DNA from: Streptomyces sp. NRRL F-5630
Lineage (GTDB): Bacteria; Actinomycetota; Actinomycetes; Streptomycetales; Streptomycetaceae
Length of the DNA: 64,000 nt
Direction of reading: 5' to 3'
Assembly: GCF_000719475.1 (NCBI RefSeq)
Contig: NZ_JOGO01000012.1
Location: 49,582 to 113,581 of the forward strand
The notes beneath the pieces are model-generated. The model had not been told where the DNA came from, searched no databases, and saw only the letters and a program-made list of their open reading frames with translations. This document shows, piece by piece, positions 1-7,812 of this stretch (position 1 is its first letter; each line of letters begins with the position of its first letter). The translations under genes were made by a program, and so were the position numbers.

Positions 1-37
1 TCAGCAGCCGTTCCTGCTCGTGCGGGGTGAGGTGCAC
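1..37 (-). CDS. ureA: Urease gamma subunit, N-terminal fragment (cut by window edge)
   Basis: Only the first twelve codons are inside the window, on the minus strand running out of the left edge. They read V/M-HLTPHEQERLL, which matches the very conserved start of urease gamma subunits. The GTG start at 37 has a purine-rich AAGGTGG seven bases upstream. The apparent TGA at the edge is out of phase with this frame (codons are CTG CTG A..), so the gene continues beyond the window. UreA is the small subunit of cytoplasmic nickel urease, which hydrolyses urea to ammonia and carbamate; ureB and ureC would be expected next, outside the window. Identification rests on a very short stretch. Confidence 0.6.
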   Translation of the reverse strand, partial: MHLTPHEQERLL

Positions 38-244
38 GCGCGTACCACCTTCCACTCGTCCCACACCCCGTCGGCCCGGATGTCACGGCGAGGCGAAGCC
101 GAGGCTAGTCCCGAACGGTTTCAGGCGCGTTAAGCGGCCGGGCGGGCACAGGGGGCGCGAGGTGCGCGGTCGCGGCGCGGGGAGCCGCACCCGTATACGT
201 ACGGGCGGTCGCGCCCGCCCTCCGGAGCCGGCCGTGGCGGGCTG

Positions 245-544
245 TCAATGCTGCCCCGGGGGGCGGTGTTCCGCCGCGATACCGAAGCGGGGGCGGAACG
301 GTTCGGCCGGCGGGGCGGACTCGGGCAGGGCGGTGACACTGCCGAGCGAGGGGGTCGGTTCGGCGGCCTCCGCCGCCTCGGCGGCGTCGAGGGCCGCGAG
401 GCGTTCGAGGTCGGCCGCCGAGACGAGTGCCGCGAGCGGTTTGCCGTGACGGGTGACGACGACGCGCTCCTCGCCGTAGACGACCCGGTTGATCAGGTCG
501 GCCAGCTCGGCGCGCGCTCGCGTCACCGGGATCTCGTAAGCCAT
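245..544 (-). CDS. Phd/YefM-family antitoxin, no toxin partner
   Basis: A 99-residue protein. Residues 1-50 carry the Phd/YefM fold signature: [20 protein letters not shown], then a [15 protein letters not shown] strand-turn-strand. This N-terminal domain normally dimerises and binds operator DNA; the C-terminal tail binds and neutralises a toxin. Here the tail is Ala/Glu/Pro rich and long. The ATG at 544 was chosen over the upstream GTG at 571 because AAGGTGG lies six bases before it. Only 207 bp separate the stop from the next gene (ureA) and no toxin-sized frame is convincing there, so this is an orphan antitoxin. It is divergent from a ClpP-like gene, with TGTACA/CGTAC repeats between them that resemble YefM operators. 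Confidence 0.85.
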   Translation of the reverse strand: MAYEIPVTRARAELADLINRVVYGEERVVVTRHGKPLAALVSAADLERLAALDAAEAAEAAEPTPSLGSVTALPESAPPAEPFRPRFGIAAEHRPPGQH

Positions 545-644
545 GCCGTCCACCTTAAGTCGCGCGACCACTCTCGCTGTCGGCGTAATGCGGGCGTCGT
601 TGTTGCGCGGACCCCGCCATCTGACTCAGACTCACCTTCGTTCT

Positions 645-696
645 GTACATAATTTACAGGACGTACAAAACGTACTGCCCTGTTCGGTCCGTACGT
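645..696. promoter_or_regulatory. GTAC-rich putative Phd/YefM operator and divergent promoter region
   Basis: TGTACA occurs at 645-650, CGTAC at 662-666 and 671-675, and GTACGT at 691-696, within a locally AT-rich patch. CATAAT at 649-654 could be a -10 for the clpP-like gene. YefM antitoxins are known to recognise palindromes with a TGTACA core, so autoregulation by the divergent antitoxin, and control of the clpP-like gene by it, are inferred. No binding data exist here. Confidence 0.45.
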
Positions 697-722
697 CGCC
701 CCGCGTCCCAGGAGGTCCTGCC

Positions 723-1361
723 ATGCGGTCCACCGACCGGTCCCTTCTCGCCCGTCACGTGCTCCCCGAGTTCACCGAGCGCACCAACTACGGCACACGC
801 ACTCTTGACCCGTACTCACGACTCCTGGAAGGTCGGATCGTGTTCCTCGGCACCCCGCTCGACGACACGGCGGCGGCGGACCTGGTGGTACAGCTCATGC
901 ACCTCGAATACGCGGCCCCCGACCAGGACATCTCCCTCTACCTCAACTGCCCGGGCGGCGAGTTCAGCGCGCTGACCGCCGTGTACGACACGATGCGGCA
1001 CCTGTCGTGCGACGTCGCGACGTACTGCCTCGGGCAAGCCGTCTCGGTCGGCGCGGTCCTGCTCGCCGCCGGGGCCCCCGGCAAGCGCGCGGCGCTGCCC
1101 GGAGCGCGGATCGTGCTGCGGCAGCCGGAGTTGCCGGAGGGGATGCGTGGGCAGCCGAGCGACCTGGCCGTCTGGGCCGAGGAGTTGGCGCGCGAGCGGC
1201 GGACGACGGAGCGGCTGCTGGCCGCCGGCACGGGACGGACGGAGGACGAGGTGCACGGCGACATGGAACGCGACCTCGTGCTGACGGCGGCGGAAGCGGT
1301 GACGTACGGGATCGTCGACGCCCTCGCGGACCGCCGCTCCCCCAGCTCCGGGGCCAGGTGA
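723..1361 (+). CDS. ClpP-like protein with Arg in place of the catalytic His
   Basis: A 212-residue ClpP-fold protein, of normal ClpP length. The ATG at 723 follows GGAGGTCC. The nucleophile motif GQAVSVGA (Ser108; GQAASMGA in typical ClpP) and the ERD motif with Asp184 are kept. The catalytic His motif, normally MIHQP, reads IVLRQP, so His is replaced by Arg133. ClpP forms tetradecameric serine protease barrels fed by ClpX/ClpC; without His this subunit is expected to be catalytically impaired and may act as a regulatory or structural subunit of a mixed barrel. The gene is divergent from a Phd/YefM antitoxin and is followed 4 bp later by a small coiled-coil gene, probably co-transcribed. It is a paralogue, not a housekeeping clpP1/clpP2 pair. 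Confidence 0.88.
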   Translation: MRSTDRSLLARHVLPEFTERTNYGTRTLDPYSRLLEGRIVFLGTPLDDTAAADLVVQLMHLEYAAPDQDISLYLNCPGGEFSALTAVYDTMRHLSCDVATYCLGQAVSVGAVLLAAGAPGKRAALPGARIVLRQPELPEGMRGQPSDLAVWAEELARERRTTERLLAAGTGRTEDEVHGDMERDLVLTAAEAVTYGIVDALADRRSPSSGAR

Positions 1362-1365
1362 GCGC

Positions 1366-1716
1366 GTGCTGCCACCCGAACTCCCGCCGCTGCCCGCGCT
1401 GACCCGCGCCGAAGGGGAACTCGTCGATCACTACCTCGCCGCCGCCGAGCTGCTCGGCCGGGTCAACCCCGCGCGTGGCGACGACACGTACGCGGCGCTG
1501 CGCGCGGCCCAGGCTCTCGTCGCCGAGGTGGCGCGACTGCGGGACTCCTTGGCACTCATGCACGCGCGCGGCGAGACCGCACTGCACCGGGCCACGCTGG
1601 AACGGGCCTTGCGCGTCCTGGACGGGGAACGCCGGGCGGGGCGGGTCGCGGTGCCGCCGCCCGGGGAGGCCGAAGCGGGCGGCGAGAGCGGGGAGGACGG
1701 CGGGCGGGGACGCTGA
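1366..1716 (+). CDS. Small helical (coiled-coil) protein, partner of the ClpP-like gene
   Basis: A 116-residue protein starting at GTG 1366, four bases after the clpP-like stop; no strong SD is visible, which suggests translational coupling. Residues 10-95 are almost entirely helical with heptad-like leucines and alanines (TYAALRAAQALVAEVARLRD, then a second helix ending in ALRVLDGERRAG). The last 20 residues are Gly/Glu rich and probably disordered. There is no signal peptide or membrane segment. I do not recognise the family. Tight linkage to the ClpP-like gene suggests it is an adaptor, cap or substrate of that protein, which is an inference from position only. Confidence 0.6.
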   Translation: MLPPELPPLPALTRAEGELVDHYLAAAELLGRVNPARGDDTYAALRAAQALVAEVARLRDSLALMHARGETALHRATLERALRVLDGERRAGRVAVPPPGEAEAGGESGEDGGRGR

Positions 1717-2194
1717 CCAGGCGTGCGGGGGCGCCGGGAGGGGCGGCCGGTGCGCCGGGAGCCACGCCCGCGTGGGCGGTTCGCGGTGGGCGCGCGGGGC
1801 GCGACATCCGCGCCGGACGGCGCGTCACCCTTCACGTGCGTGCGCTCCGCGACCTTGCGTGTCCGGAGTGCGACGCGCGGCGCGGCCGAACGGAGGACCC
1901 CCCAATGACGTACGCCCGAGTCGGCCTCCCGTGGCCCCCAGTTGCCCTCCGGCGGTCCGCGATCCGCTTCTCCCGCACGGCGTTCGCACTGGTCGAGGGC
2001 TCGCCCCGCGTACGCCGGCCCGCATCTGACGCTCTTTCGCCACTCGATCGCCATACGGGTGACTAAGCTCACATAAGCCGGTTTTCATTCGAAATACGCC
2101 GCTGTCGTGCGTCAAGATCGCTCCCGACGACAAGCCCCCGCCGCAGCGGCGGGGCGGTCCGGGCGGACGCCGAGTCCCGCCGCCGCCCGGACGC
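1717..2194. other. Intergenic region with no convincing gene
   Basis: No frame here has recognisable family motifs. A 53-codon frame from ATG 1905 with GGAGGA upstream ends at 2066, but its product has no recognisable features and it is probably spurious. The region just after it (about 2060-2120) is more AT-rich, with TCACATAAG and TTTTCATTCGAAATA, and probably carries the promoter for the riboswitch leader that follows. Confidence 0.4.
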
Positions 2195-2345
2195 CAGGTC
2201 GACACGGAGTGGATCGGCGGGAGTGGAGGACCCGAGCACGGCGGGTCGGGCCCGGTAACGGGCGTCGGCCCTTGGGGTGAAGCCGCGTGAGCGGCCGGGC
2301 ATCTTCGCCAGTCCGAACCCGACAGGTCACCCTTCACAGGCGGTT
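2195..2345 (+). promoter_or_regulatory. ydaO/yuaA-type cyclic-di-AMP riboswitch
   Basis: The leader of the NlpC/P60 gene carries the conserved ydaO blocks in order: GGAGTGGAGGACCCGAG near 2219-2236, TTGGGGTGAAGCCG at 2272-2285, and CCGAACCCGACAGGTCACCC at 2313-2332, followed by a pyrimidine/AGGCG segment just before the start. This motif class senses c-di-AMP and in Streptomyces is known upstream of cell-wall hydrolase genes such as rpfA. High c-di-AMP is expected to reduce expression. The exact 5' boundary is approximate. Confidence 0.85.
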
Positions 2346-2360
2346 GACGAAGGGTTACGC

Positions 2361-2837
2361 ATGTTGGTGCGCAATCGAGTTCCCGTCCTGCTCTCCCGGA
2401 CCGGCGCGGTATCGGTCCTCACCCTCGCCGCCGTGGGCGGCACCGTCCTCGTCCCCGGCGCCTCCGCGGACGCCTCGGCCGCGGTCCGGATCTCCGCGAA
2501 GGCGCTCAAGGTCGCGGCCTCCAAGAAGGGCTCCCCCTACCGCTGGGGCGCGACGGGCCCGCGCCGCTTCGACTGCTCAGGCCTGACGCTCTATTCGTTC
2601 AAGAAGGCGGGCAAGTCCCTGCCCCGCACCGCCCAGGCGCAGTACAACCGGACCCGGCACGTATCGGCCGGCAAGCGCACCAAGGGCGACCTGGTGTTCT
2701 TCCGCTCCGGCCGCGGCGTCTACCACGTGGGCATCTACGCGGGAGGCAACAAGATCTGGCACGCCCCGAAGACGGGAGACGTGGTCAAGCTCGAAAGGAT
2801 CTGGACGAAGCGGGTCTCGTACGGGCGCGTGCGATAG
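2361..2837 (+). CDS. Secreted NlpC/P60 peptidoglycan endopeptidase
   Basis: A 158-residue protein starting at ATG 2361, just after the riboswitch. Residues 1-37 are a signal peptide (VRNR, then a hydrophobic LTLAAVGGTVLVPGASA core). The NlpC/P60 domain spans roughly 45-155: the nucleophile Cys72 is in RRFDCSGLT, His122 in YHVGIYAGG and the third polar residue, His134, in IWHAPKTG. Such enzymes cut D-Glu/DAP-type bonds in peptidoglycan stems outside the membrane, in growth, sporulation or resuscitation. It is shorter than most relatives, with no SH3 or LysM module. The upstream c-di-AMP riboswitch indicates control together with other muralytic enzymes. Confidence 0.92.
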   Translation: MLVRNRVPVLLSRTGAVSVLTLAAVGGTVLVPGASADASAAVRISAKALKVAASKKGSPYRWGATGPRRFDCSGLTLYSFKKAGKSLPRTAQAQYNRTRHVSAGKRTKGDLVFFRSGRGVYHVGIYAGGNKIWHAPKTGDVVKLERIWTKRVSYGRVR

Positions 2838-2968
2838 GAGCCCACGGGCGCGGGCCGTAGGCGCCGGGGGCGGGCTGTAGGCGCCCACGGACGCGTCCGG
2901 CAGGTGTCGGGCGCGCGGAGTCGTGGGCGCGGGTCCGGGACCGAGGGCGCGGGGCCCGCGGCAGGGGC

Positions 2969-3415
2969 TCAGTCCTCCGGCACGGCGACCGCGCGCGCCG
3001 GTCGCCAGGGCAGGGCGACCAGGACGGTCTTGCCGCCCTGCGGTGTCGGCACCACCGAGAGCCGCCCGCCGTTCTCCGCCGTGAGGAAGCGGATGATGGC
3101 GAGCCCGCGCCCGTTGTCCTGCTGTACGGCGGCGGGGAGGCGGCGCGGCGGGCGCGGGTGGGAGTCGGTGACCCCGACCCGGAGGAGTTCCTCGCGGTCG
3201 AGCGAGACGGTGACGGTGAAGGAGGGGGACCGCCCGTCGGTGTGCACGACGGCATTGGTGACGAGTTCGGAGACGATCAGGCGCACCGCCTCGGCCATGT
3301 CGTCCCGCGCGGGCAGTCCCCACTCCGCGAGGAGCGCGCCGACGAACGCGCGTGCTTCGGGGACCGAGGCGGCATCGCTCGGCAGCGTGACGGAGGCTTC
3401 CTGGTGATCGGCCAT
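2969..3415 (-). CDS. Anti-sigma-type ATP-binding protein (RsbW/SpoIIAB-like HATPase)
   Basis: A 148-residue protein with a single GHKL/HATPase_c domain. The N box ELVTNAVVHTDG lies around residues 55-66, and the G boxes VGVTDSHPRPP and QQDNGRGLAIIR around 80-115. There is no dimerisation or phospho-acceptor domain. The family includes serine kinases/anti-sigma factors; Streptomyces encodes dozens, most with unknown partners. ATG 3415 was chosen because GGCAGGTCGTC precedes it and the upstream frame has no homology-like sequence. It stands alone: the next gene is a divergent GNAT, and no anti-anti-sigma gene is adjacent, so its sigma factor cannot be named. Confidence 0.88.
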   Translation of the reverse strand: MADHQEASVTLPSDAASVPEARAFVGALLAEWGLPARDDMAEAVRLIVSELVTNAVVHTDGRSPSFTVTVSLDREELLRVGVTDSHPRPPRRLPAAVQQDNGRGLAIIRFLTAENGGRLSVVPTPQGGKTVLVALPWRPARAVAVPED

Positions 3416-3634
3416 GACGACCTGCCCTTTCCACCGGGCGCCCGCACGGCGCACCGGGTCGGTGGTGCGCGACAGCCTGCCACCAGCGGGGGGCGCGCTC
3501 CGAGGGCTGTGCGCCACTGTCGCCCGAAGCGGTGAAGCCTGCTACGGCCGAGCGGATTCCGGGCGGCGGGACGGAACACCGCCCGCCCCGAAAACCGGAT
3601 GCCCCGAGCCCCCGGCGCCTGCTTGGCTCCTGCC

Positions 3635-4063
3635 ATGAGCACACCTGACGACCTGCGCATACGCCACGCCGTGCCCGCCGACGTGGCACCCGTACTCGCC
3701 TTCTGGCGCGAGGCCGCCGAGGGGACGAGCATCAGCGACGACCCGGCCGGGGTCGGCCGCCTCCTCGCCCGCGATCCCGAGGCGCTGCTCCTCGCCGAAC
3801 GCGGCGGCACGCTCGTCGGCACGGTGATCGCCGGCTTCGACGGCTGGCGGTGCTCCGCCTACCGCCTCGCCGTCCACCCCGCGCACCGCCGCCAGGGCAT
3901 CGCGACAGCCCTCCTCGCGGCGATGGAGGACCGCTTCACCGCCCTCGGCGGCCGCCGCGTCGACGCGATGGTCCTGGAGGCGAACACGCGCGCGCACGGG
4001 ACGTGGGGCGCGGCGGGGTACATCCGGGAGGACCGGTGGCGGCGCTGGGTGAAGCCGGTGTGA
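3635..4063 (+). CDS. GNAT-family N-acetyltransferase
   Basis: A 142-residue single-domain acetyltransferase. The acetyl-CoA pyrophosphate loop is RRQGIATALL (motif A) around residues 89-98, preceded by the strand YRLAVHPAH. The substrate is unknown. ATG 3635 is used because the twelve residues in front of it are Pro/Ala-rich and not part of the fold. It is transcribed away from the HATPase gene with a 219-bp intergenic region. No operon partner is evident. Confidence 0.88.
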   Translation: MSTPDDLRIRHAVPADVAPVLAFWREAAEGTSISDDPAGVGRLLARDPEALLLAERGGTLVGTVIAGFDGWRCSAYRLAVHPAHRRQGIATALLAAMEDRFTALGGRRVDAMVLEANTRAHGTWGAAGYIREDRWRRWVKPV

Positions 4064-4460
4064 CACGGCCGTGGACGGCTGCGCGCCGGGGCGGCGGGGA
4101 CGGCAGGGCGCCGGGCACGGCGGGGCGCCCGGGACGGCAGGGCCGCACTTCCGGGCCTCCCCACCGCCCCGGCGGCCCTGACCAGGCGATCTCCGGAAAA
4201 GGCGGGCCCGCGCGTTTCCCCGACGGCAGCCCTTCCCTTGCGCTTTGCTCATACTTTACTCTTGCATGACCGGTCCTTTTCGATCCGCGAATCGTGACCC
4301 TCCGCGAGCCCTCTCGCGGGGTTCCCAGCGAAAGGTGTGAGCGTCCGCCCATGGGCGAGCCTCCCAGTCCGCGCTCCGTCGCGGCCCTCTCCTCCGCCTC
4401 CGGAGGGGACTCCTCCTCCGTCTCCGGCGTGATCCCCCTCTCCGTCCCGGGAGGGGTCCG
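4064..4460. other. Intergenic leader of the CNNM pair
   Basis: No gene was recognised. An AT-richer patch at about 4230-4265 (CTTTGCTCATACTTTACTC) is the likely promoter region. Closer to the gene there are CT-rich tracts and a CCTCCGGAGGGG inverted repeat at about 4396-4408 that could form a small hairpin. The SD for the next gene is GGGAGGGG at about 4449. A metal-sensing leader is possible but no M-box pattern could be established. Confidence 0.35.
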
Positions 4461-5795
4461 ATGACGGAGCTCCTCCTTCTCGGCCTCGCCGTCCTCCTCG
4501 CCCTCGTCTGCGGTGTCTTCGTGGCGGCCGAGTTCTCCCTCACGACCGTCGAGCGCGGGGCCCTGGAGGCCGCCGCGCAGCGCGGTGAGCGCGGTGCCCG
4601 GCACGCGCTCGCGGCCGTGCAACGGCTCACCTTCCAGCTCTCCGGGGCCCAGCTCGGGATCACCGTGACCAACCTGGTCATCGGGATGCTCGCCGAGCCC
4701 TCCGTCGCCGCGCTGCTCTCCGGACCGCTCGGCGCGCTCGGGCTGTCCGCCGGGGCCGTCACGGTCCTCTCGCTCGTGCTCGGCACGGCGCTGTCGACCG
4801 CCTTCCTCATGGTCGTCGGCGAACTCGTGCCGAAGAACTGGGCGATCTCCGCCCCGGAACGCGTCGCGCGTGTCGTCGCCGGTCCGCTGCGCCTCTTCTC
4901 CTTCCTGCTCCGCCCCCTCATCAAGCACCTCGACACGACCGCGAACCGCGCCGTGCGCCGCCTCGGGCTGGAACCGGCCGAGGAGATCGCCTCGGCGCGC
5001 GGGCCGAGGGAACTCGCGGCGCTCGCCCGGCACTCGGCCCGCGCGGGTACGCTGCCCGCGGAGACCGCCGAGCTGTTCGTGCGCACGCTCGGACTCGGCG
5101 CGCTCAGCGCGGGCGCCGTCATGACGCCGCGCGTAGACGTCGTCGCCGTCGCGGCGGCCGAGCCCGCCGAGCGGGTGCTCACCACCGCCCGCCGCACCGG
5201 CCTCTCCCGCTTCCCCGTGCACCGGGGCGACGGGCTCGACGAGGTGTGCGGCACGGTGCACGTCAAGGACGTCCTGGCCCTCCCGGCCGACGCGCGCGCC
5301 GCGACGCCGGTCCGGGCCCTGCTCACTCCGCCCGTCCTCGTCCCCGCGACCCTGCCGGTGGACCGGCTGCTCGACCGGCTCGCCGGGGAGGGCTCGATGG
5401 CCGTCGTGATCGACGAGTACGGCGGTACGGCGGGCGTCGTGACCCTGGAGGACGTCGTCGAGGAGGTCGTCGGCGAGGTGCGCGACGAGCACGACCCGCG
5501 CGCGGAGCCCGAGCTGGTACGGGCCGGGAGCGAGGACGGGCGCGCCGTGTGGGCCGCCGAGGGCTCGCTGCGCGTCGACCGGCTCGCGGGACTCGGTCCC
5601 GTCCTCCCCGAAGGACCGTACGAGACGCTGGGCGGCCTGCTCGCGGCCGAGCTGGGGCGCGTCCCGCGCGCCGGGGACACCGTGGAGGTGGCCGGCTGGG
5701 AGCTGCGGGTCGACAGCGCCGACGGGCGGCGCGCCGGACGCGTGCGACTGCTCGCACCGGCCGTGGAGACGAAGGCGAAGGAGCTGAACCGGTGA
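4461..5795 (+). CDS. CNNM/HlyC-CorC family membrane protein with CBS pair (first of two)
   Basis: A 444-residue protein. The N-terminal DUF21/CNNM domain (about 1-190) has membrane helices starting LLLLGLAVLLALVCGVFVAAEFSL and contains the GELVPKNWAI signature. Two CBS motifs follow at about 215-345 (MTPRVDVVAV and VVIDEYGGTAGVVTLEDVVEEVVGEVRDE), then a CorC/HlyC C-terminal domain to about 435. The family is linked to Mg2+/Co2+ efflux or Mg2+ homeostasis; the old name hemolysin is misleading. GGGAGGGG precedes the ATG. The stop overlaps the start of the paralogue by four bases, so the two are translationally coupled and probably form a heteromer. Confidence 0.93.
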   Translation: MTELLLLGLAVLLALVCGVFVAAEFSLTTVERGALEAAAQRGERGARHALAAVQRLTFQLSGAQLGITVTNLVIGMLAEPSVAALLSGPLGALGLSAGAVTVLSLVLGTALSTAFLMVVGELVPKNWAISAPERVARVVAGPLRLFSFLLRPLIKHLDTTANRAVRRLGLEPAEEIASARGPRELAALARHSARAGTLPAETAELFVRTLGLGALSAGAVMTPRVDVVAVAAAEPAERVLTTARRTGLSRFPVHRGDGLDEVCGTVHVKDVLALPADARAATPVRALLTPPVLVPATLPVDRLLDRLAGEGSMAVVIDEYGGTAGVVTLEDVVEEVVGEVRDEHDPRAEPELVRAGSEDGRAVWAAEGSLRVDRLAGLGPVLPEGPYETLGGLLAAELGRVPRAGDTVEVAGWELRVDSADGRRAGRVRLLAPAVETKAKELNR

Positions 5796-6820
5796 CCACG
5801 CTGCAACTGCTCATCGGCCTCGCCACGCTCGTGGTGAACGCCTTCTTCGTCGGCGCGGAGTTCGCGCTCATCTCGGTACGCCGCGCGCAGGTCGAGCCGC
5901 GCGCGGAGGGGGGCGACAAGCGGGCGCGCCGCGTGCTGTGGGGTCTGGAGCACGTCTCCCGGCTCATGGCGGCGGCACAGCTCGGCATCACGCTGTGCAC
6001 GCTGGTGCTCGGGATCGTCGCCGAACCGGCGATCGCACACCTCCTGGAGCCGGGCTTCGACGCCGTGGGCCTGCCGCACGGGCTCGTGCACCCGGCCGCG
6101 TTCGTCGTCGCGCTCGCGCTCGCGACGTACCTGCACATGCTGCTCGGCGAGATGATCCCGAAGAACGTGGCGCTCGCCGATCCCGTGCGCGCCGCGCTGT
6201 GGCTCGGCCCGCCGCTCGTGGCGCTCACGCGGGCGCTCGGGCCCGTGATCGCCGGGGTCAACGCGGTGGCGAACGGCCTGCTGCGGCTGCTGCGCGTCGA
6301 GCCGCGGGAGGAAGTGGCAGCGGCCTTCTCGGACGACGAGCTGGCGCGCCTCGTGGGCGACGCGCACGCGGCGGGGCTGCTCGACGCGCGGTCCGGGCAG
6401 CGGCTGCGGGACGCGCTGGCGCTCGGCCGCAGGCCCGTACGGGACGTGGCGATCCCTCCGGAGCGGCTCGTGACGGCGCCGCTCGGGACGACCCCGGACG
6501 GGCTCGTGGCGCTCGCCGCCGCGTCCGGCTACTCGCGCTTCCCCGTGGCGGACGCGGAGGGGCGGCCCCTGGGCTACCTGCACGTCAAGGACGCCCTCGG
6601 CGCCCGCCCCGCCGACCTGCCCTTCGCGCCGGGCGAGCTGCGCCCGCTCCCCCGCCTCGCGGCCGGCACCCCGCTGGACGAGGCCCTGGCCACGCTCCGG
6701 GCGCAGGGCGTCCACCTCGCGGCCGTCACGGCCCCCGGTGAGGGGCTCGTGGGCCTCGTCACGCTGGAGGACGTCCTGCGGGAGCTGATCGGCGGCGGGA
6801 CGGAGGCGGTGGCGGCCTGA
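5792..6820 (+). CDS. CNNM/CBS family membrane protein (second of two)
   Basis: A 342-residue protein starting at GTG 5792, overlapping the previous stop in GTGA. The CNNM domain (about 1-190) has AEFALISVRRAQ, the AAQLGITLCTLVLG helix and GEMIPKNVALADP. The CBS pair (about 205-335) is degenerate in the first half and ends with GLVGLVTLEDVLRELIGG. Unlike its neighbour it lacks the C-terminal CorC/HlyC domain, so the pair is asymmetric. Tandem CNNM genes of this kind are common in actinobacteria; the transported ion is probably Mg2+ or another divalent cation, by family. Confidence 0.93.
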   Translation: MTTLQLLIGLATLVVNAFFVGAEFALISVRRAQVEPRAEGGDKRARRVLWGLEHVSRLMAAAQLGITLCTLVLGIVAEPAIAHLLEPGFDAVGLPHGLVHPAAFVVALALATYLHMLLGEMIPKNVALADPVRAALWLGPPLVALTRALGPVIAGVNAVANGLLRLLRVEPREEVAAAFSDDELARLVGDAHAAGLLDARSGQRLRDALALGRRPVRDVAIPPERLVTAPLGTTPDGLVALAAASGYSRFPVADAEGRPLGYLHVKDALGARPADLPFAPGELRPLPRLAAGTPLDEALATLRAQGVHLAAVTAPGEGLVGLVTLEDVLRELIGGGTEAVAA

Positions 6821-6975
6821 GGGGCGGCCGGGCGGCGGCCGGTGCGGGACGGTGCCCGGCGTAGCGGCCCGGGCCGGGCGGCGGCCGTGGCCGGGCGGGT
6901 GGCGGTCCGGGGGATGCGCCCGGCCGTCGCCGGGCTCGCCCCGTCCCCCTACCGGCCGGTACGATCGCACTCGCC

Positions 6976-7812
6976 ATGTCGATCAATGCCACCTACACCA
7001 GCCTGGTCGCCGTCGGGGACAGCTTCACCGAGGGCATGTCGGACCAGTTGCCCGACGGGTCCTACCGGGGGTGGGCGGATCTGCTCGCCGCCCGCCTCGC
7101 GACCCGTACCGCCGGATTCCGGTACGCGAACCTCGCCGTGCGCGGCAAGCTCATCGAGCAGATCGTGCGCGAACAGGTCGGGCCTGCCGCGAAGATGGGC
7201 GCCGACATCGTGACCCTGGTCGGGGGACTCAACGACACCCTGCGCCCGAAGTGCGACATGGGCAGGGTGCGGGGGCTGCTCGAAGAGGCGGTCGAGACGC
7301 TGGCGCCGAGCTGCAAACAGCTCGTGCTCATGCGCAGCCCGGGGCGCCAGGGCCCGGTGTTCGACCGCTTCCGGCCGCGCATGGAGGCCCTGTTCGCCTG
7401 CATCGACGAACTCGCGGCCCGGCACGGCGCGTTGGTGATCGATCTCTACGGCGCGGCGGCGCTCGGCGACCAGCGGATGTGGGGCGTCGACCGCCTGCAC
7501 CTGACCGACGAGGGGCACCGCAGGGTCGCGGAGGCCGTGTGGCAGGGGCTCGGCCTGGCCGCCGAGGACGACTGGACCAGCCCGCTGCCCGTCCCCGTAC
7601 CGCCCTCGTGGCTCCAGCGGCGGGTCGCCGACGTGAGCTTCACGCGGGCGCACCTGCTGCCCTGGATCGGCCGCCGCCTGACCGGCCGCTCCTCGGGCGA
7701 CGGCCGCTCGGGCGCGCAGTTCTGCCTCGAAGCGGGCGAGGGCTTCTGGATCACGCCCGCGGACCCGGCGAACCCGGGCCCGGTGACGGGCTGGCGCCGC
7801 GCGGAGTCCTGA
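6976..7812 (+). CDS. SGNH/GDSL-family hydrolase
   Basis: A 278-residue esterase/lipase-fold protein with no signal peptide, so probably cytoplasmic. Block I is GDSFTEG with Ser16, block III is GGLNDT, and block V is DRLHLTDEGH with Asp172 and His175, which completes the SGNH catalytic set. The last 80 residues (PSWLQRRVADVSFTRAHLLPWIGRRL onward) are a Streptomyces-type C-terminal extension. A TACGAT -10-like hexamer at 6960-6965 leaves a leader of only a few bases before the ATG. The substrate (acyl ester) cannot be deduced. Confidence 0.92.
   Translation: MSINATYTSLVAVGDSFTEGMSDQLPDGSYRGWADLLAARLATRTAGFRYANLAVRGKLIEQIVREQVGPAAKMGADIVTLVGGLNDTLRPKCDMGRVRGLLEEAVETLAPSCKQLVLMRSPGRQGPVFDRFRPRMEALFACIDELAARHGALVIDLYGAAALGDQRMWGVDRLHLTDEGHRRVAEAVWQGLGLAAEDDWTSPLPVPVPPSWLQRRVADVSFTRAHLLPWIGRRLTGRSSGDGRSGAQFCLEAGEGFWITPADPANPGPVTGWRRAES

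Noticed and set aside
38..339. Search for a toxin gene next to the Phd/YefM antitoxin
   Set aside because: The gap before ureA is only 207 bp and frames there are Arg/Pro-rich without RelE, Doc or PIN features, so no complete toxin-antitoxin pair is claimed.
1366..1716. Coiled-coil partner considered as a ClpS/ClpC adaptor homologue
   Set aside because: No ClpS or ClpN motifs could be found; only its position supports a link, so no name was given.
1836..2066. Possible small protein with a CPEC motif or a 53-aa ORF from ATG 1905 with GGAGGA
   Set aside because: No conserved-looking features, composition like intergenic sequence, and it lies in the probable promoter/leader area of the riboswitch gene.
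4256..6970. A 904-codon open frame on the minus strand
   Set aside because: It is antisense to the two CNNM/CBS genes, is Arg/Ala/Pro low-complexity and has no family motifs; high GC keeps such antisense frames open.
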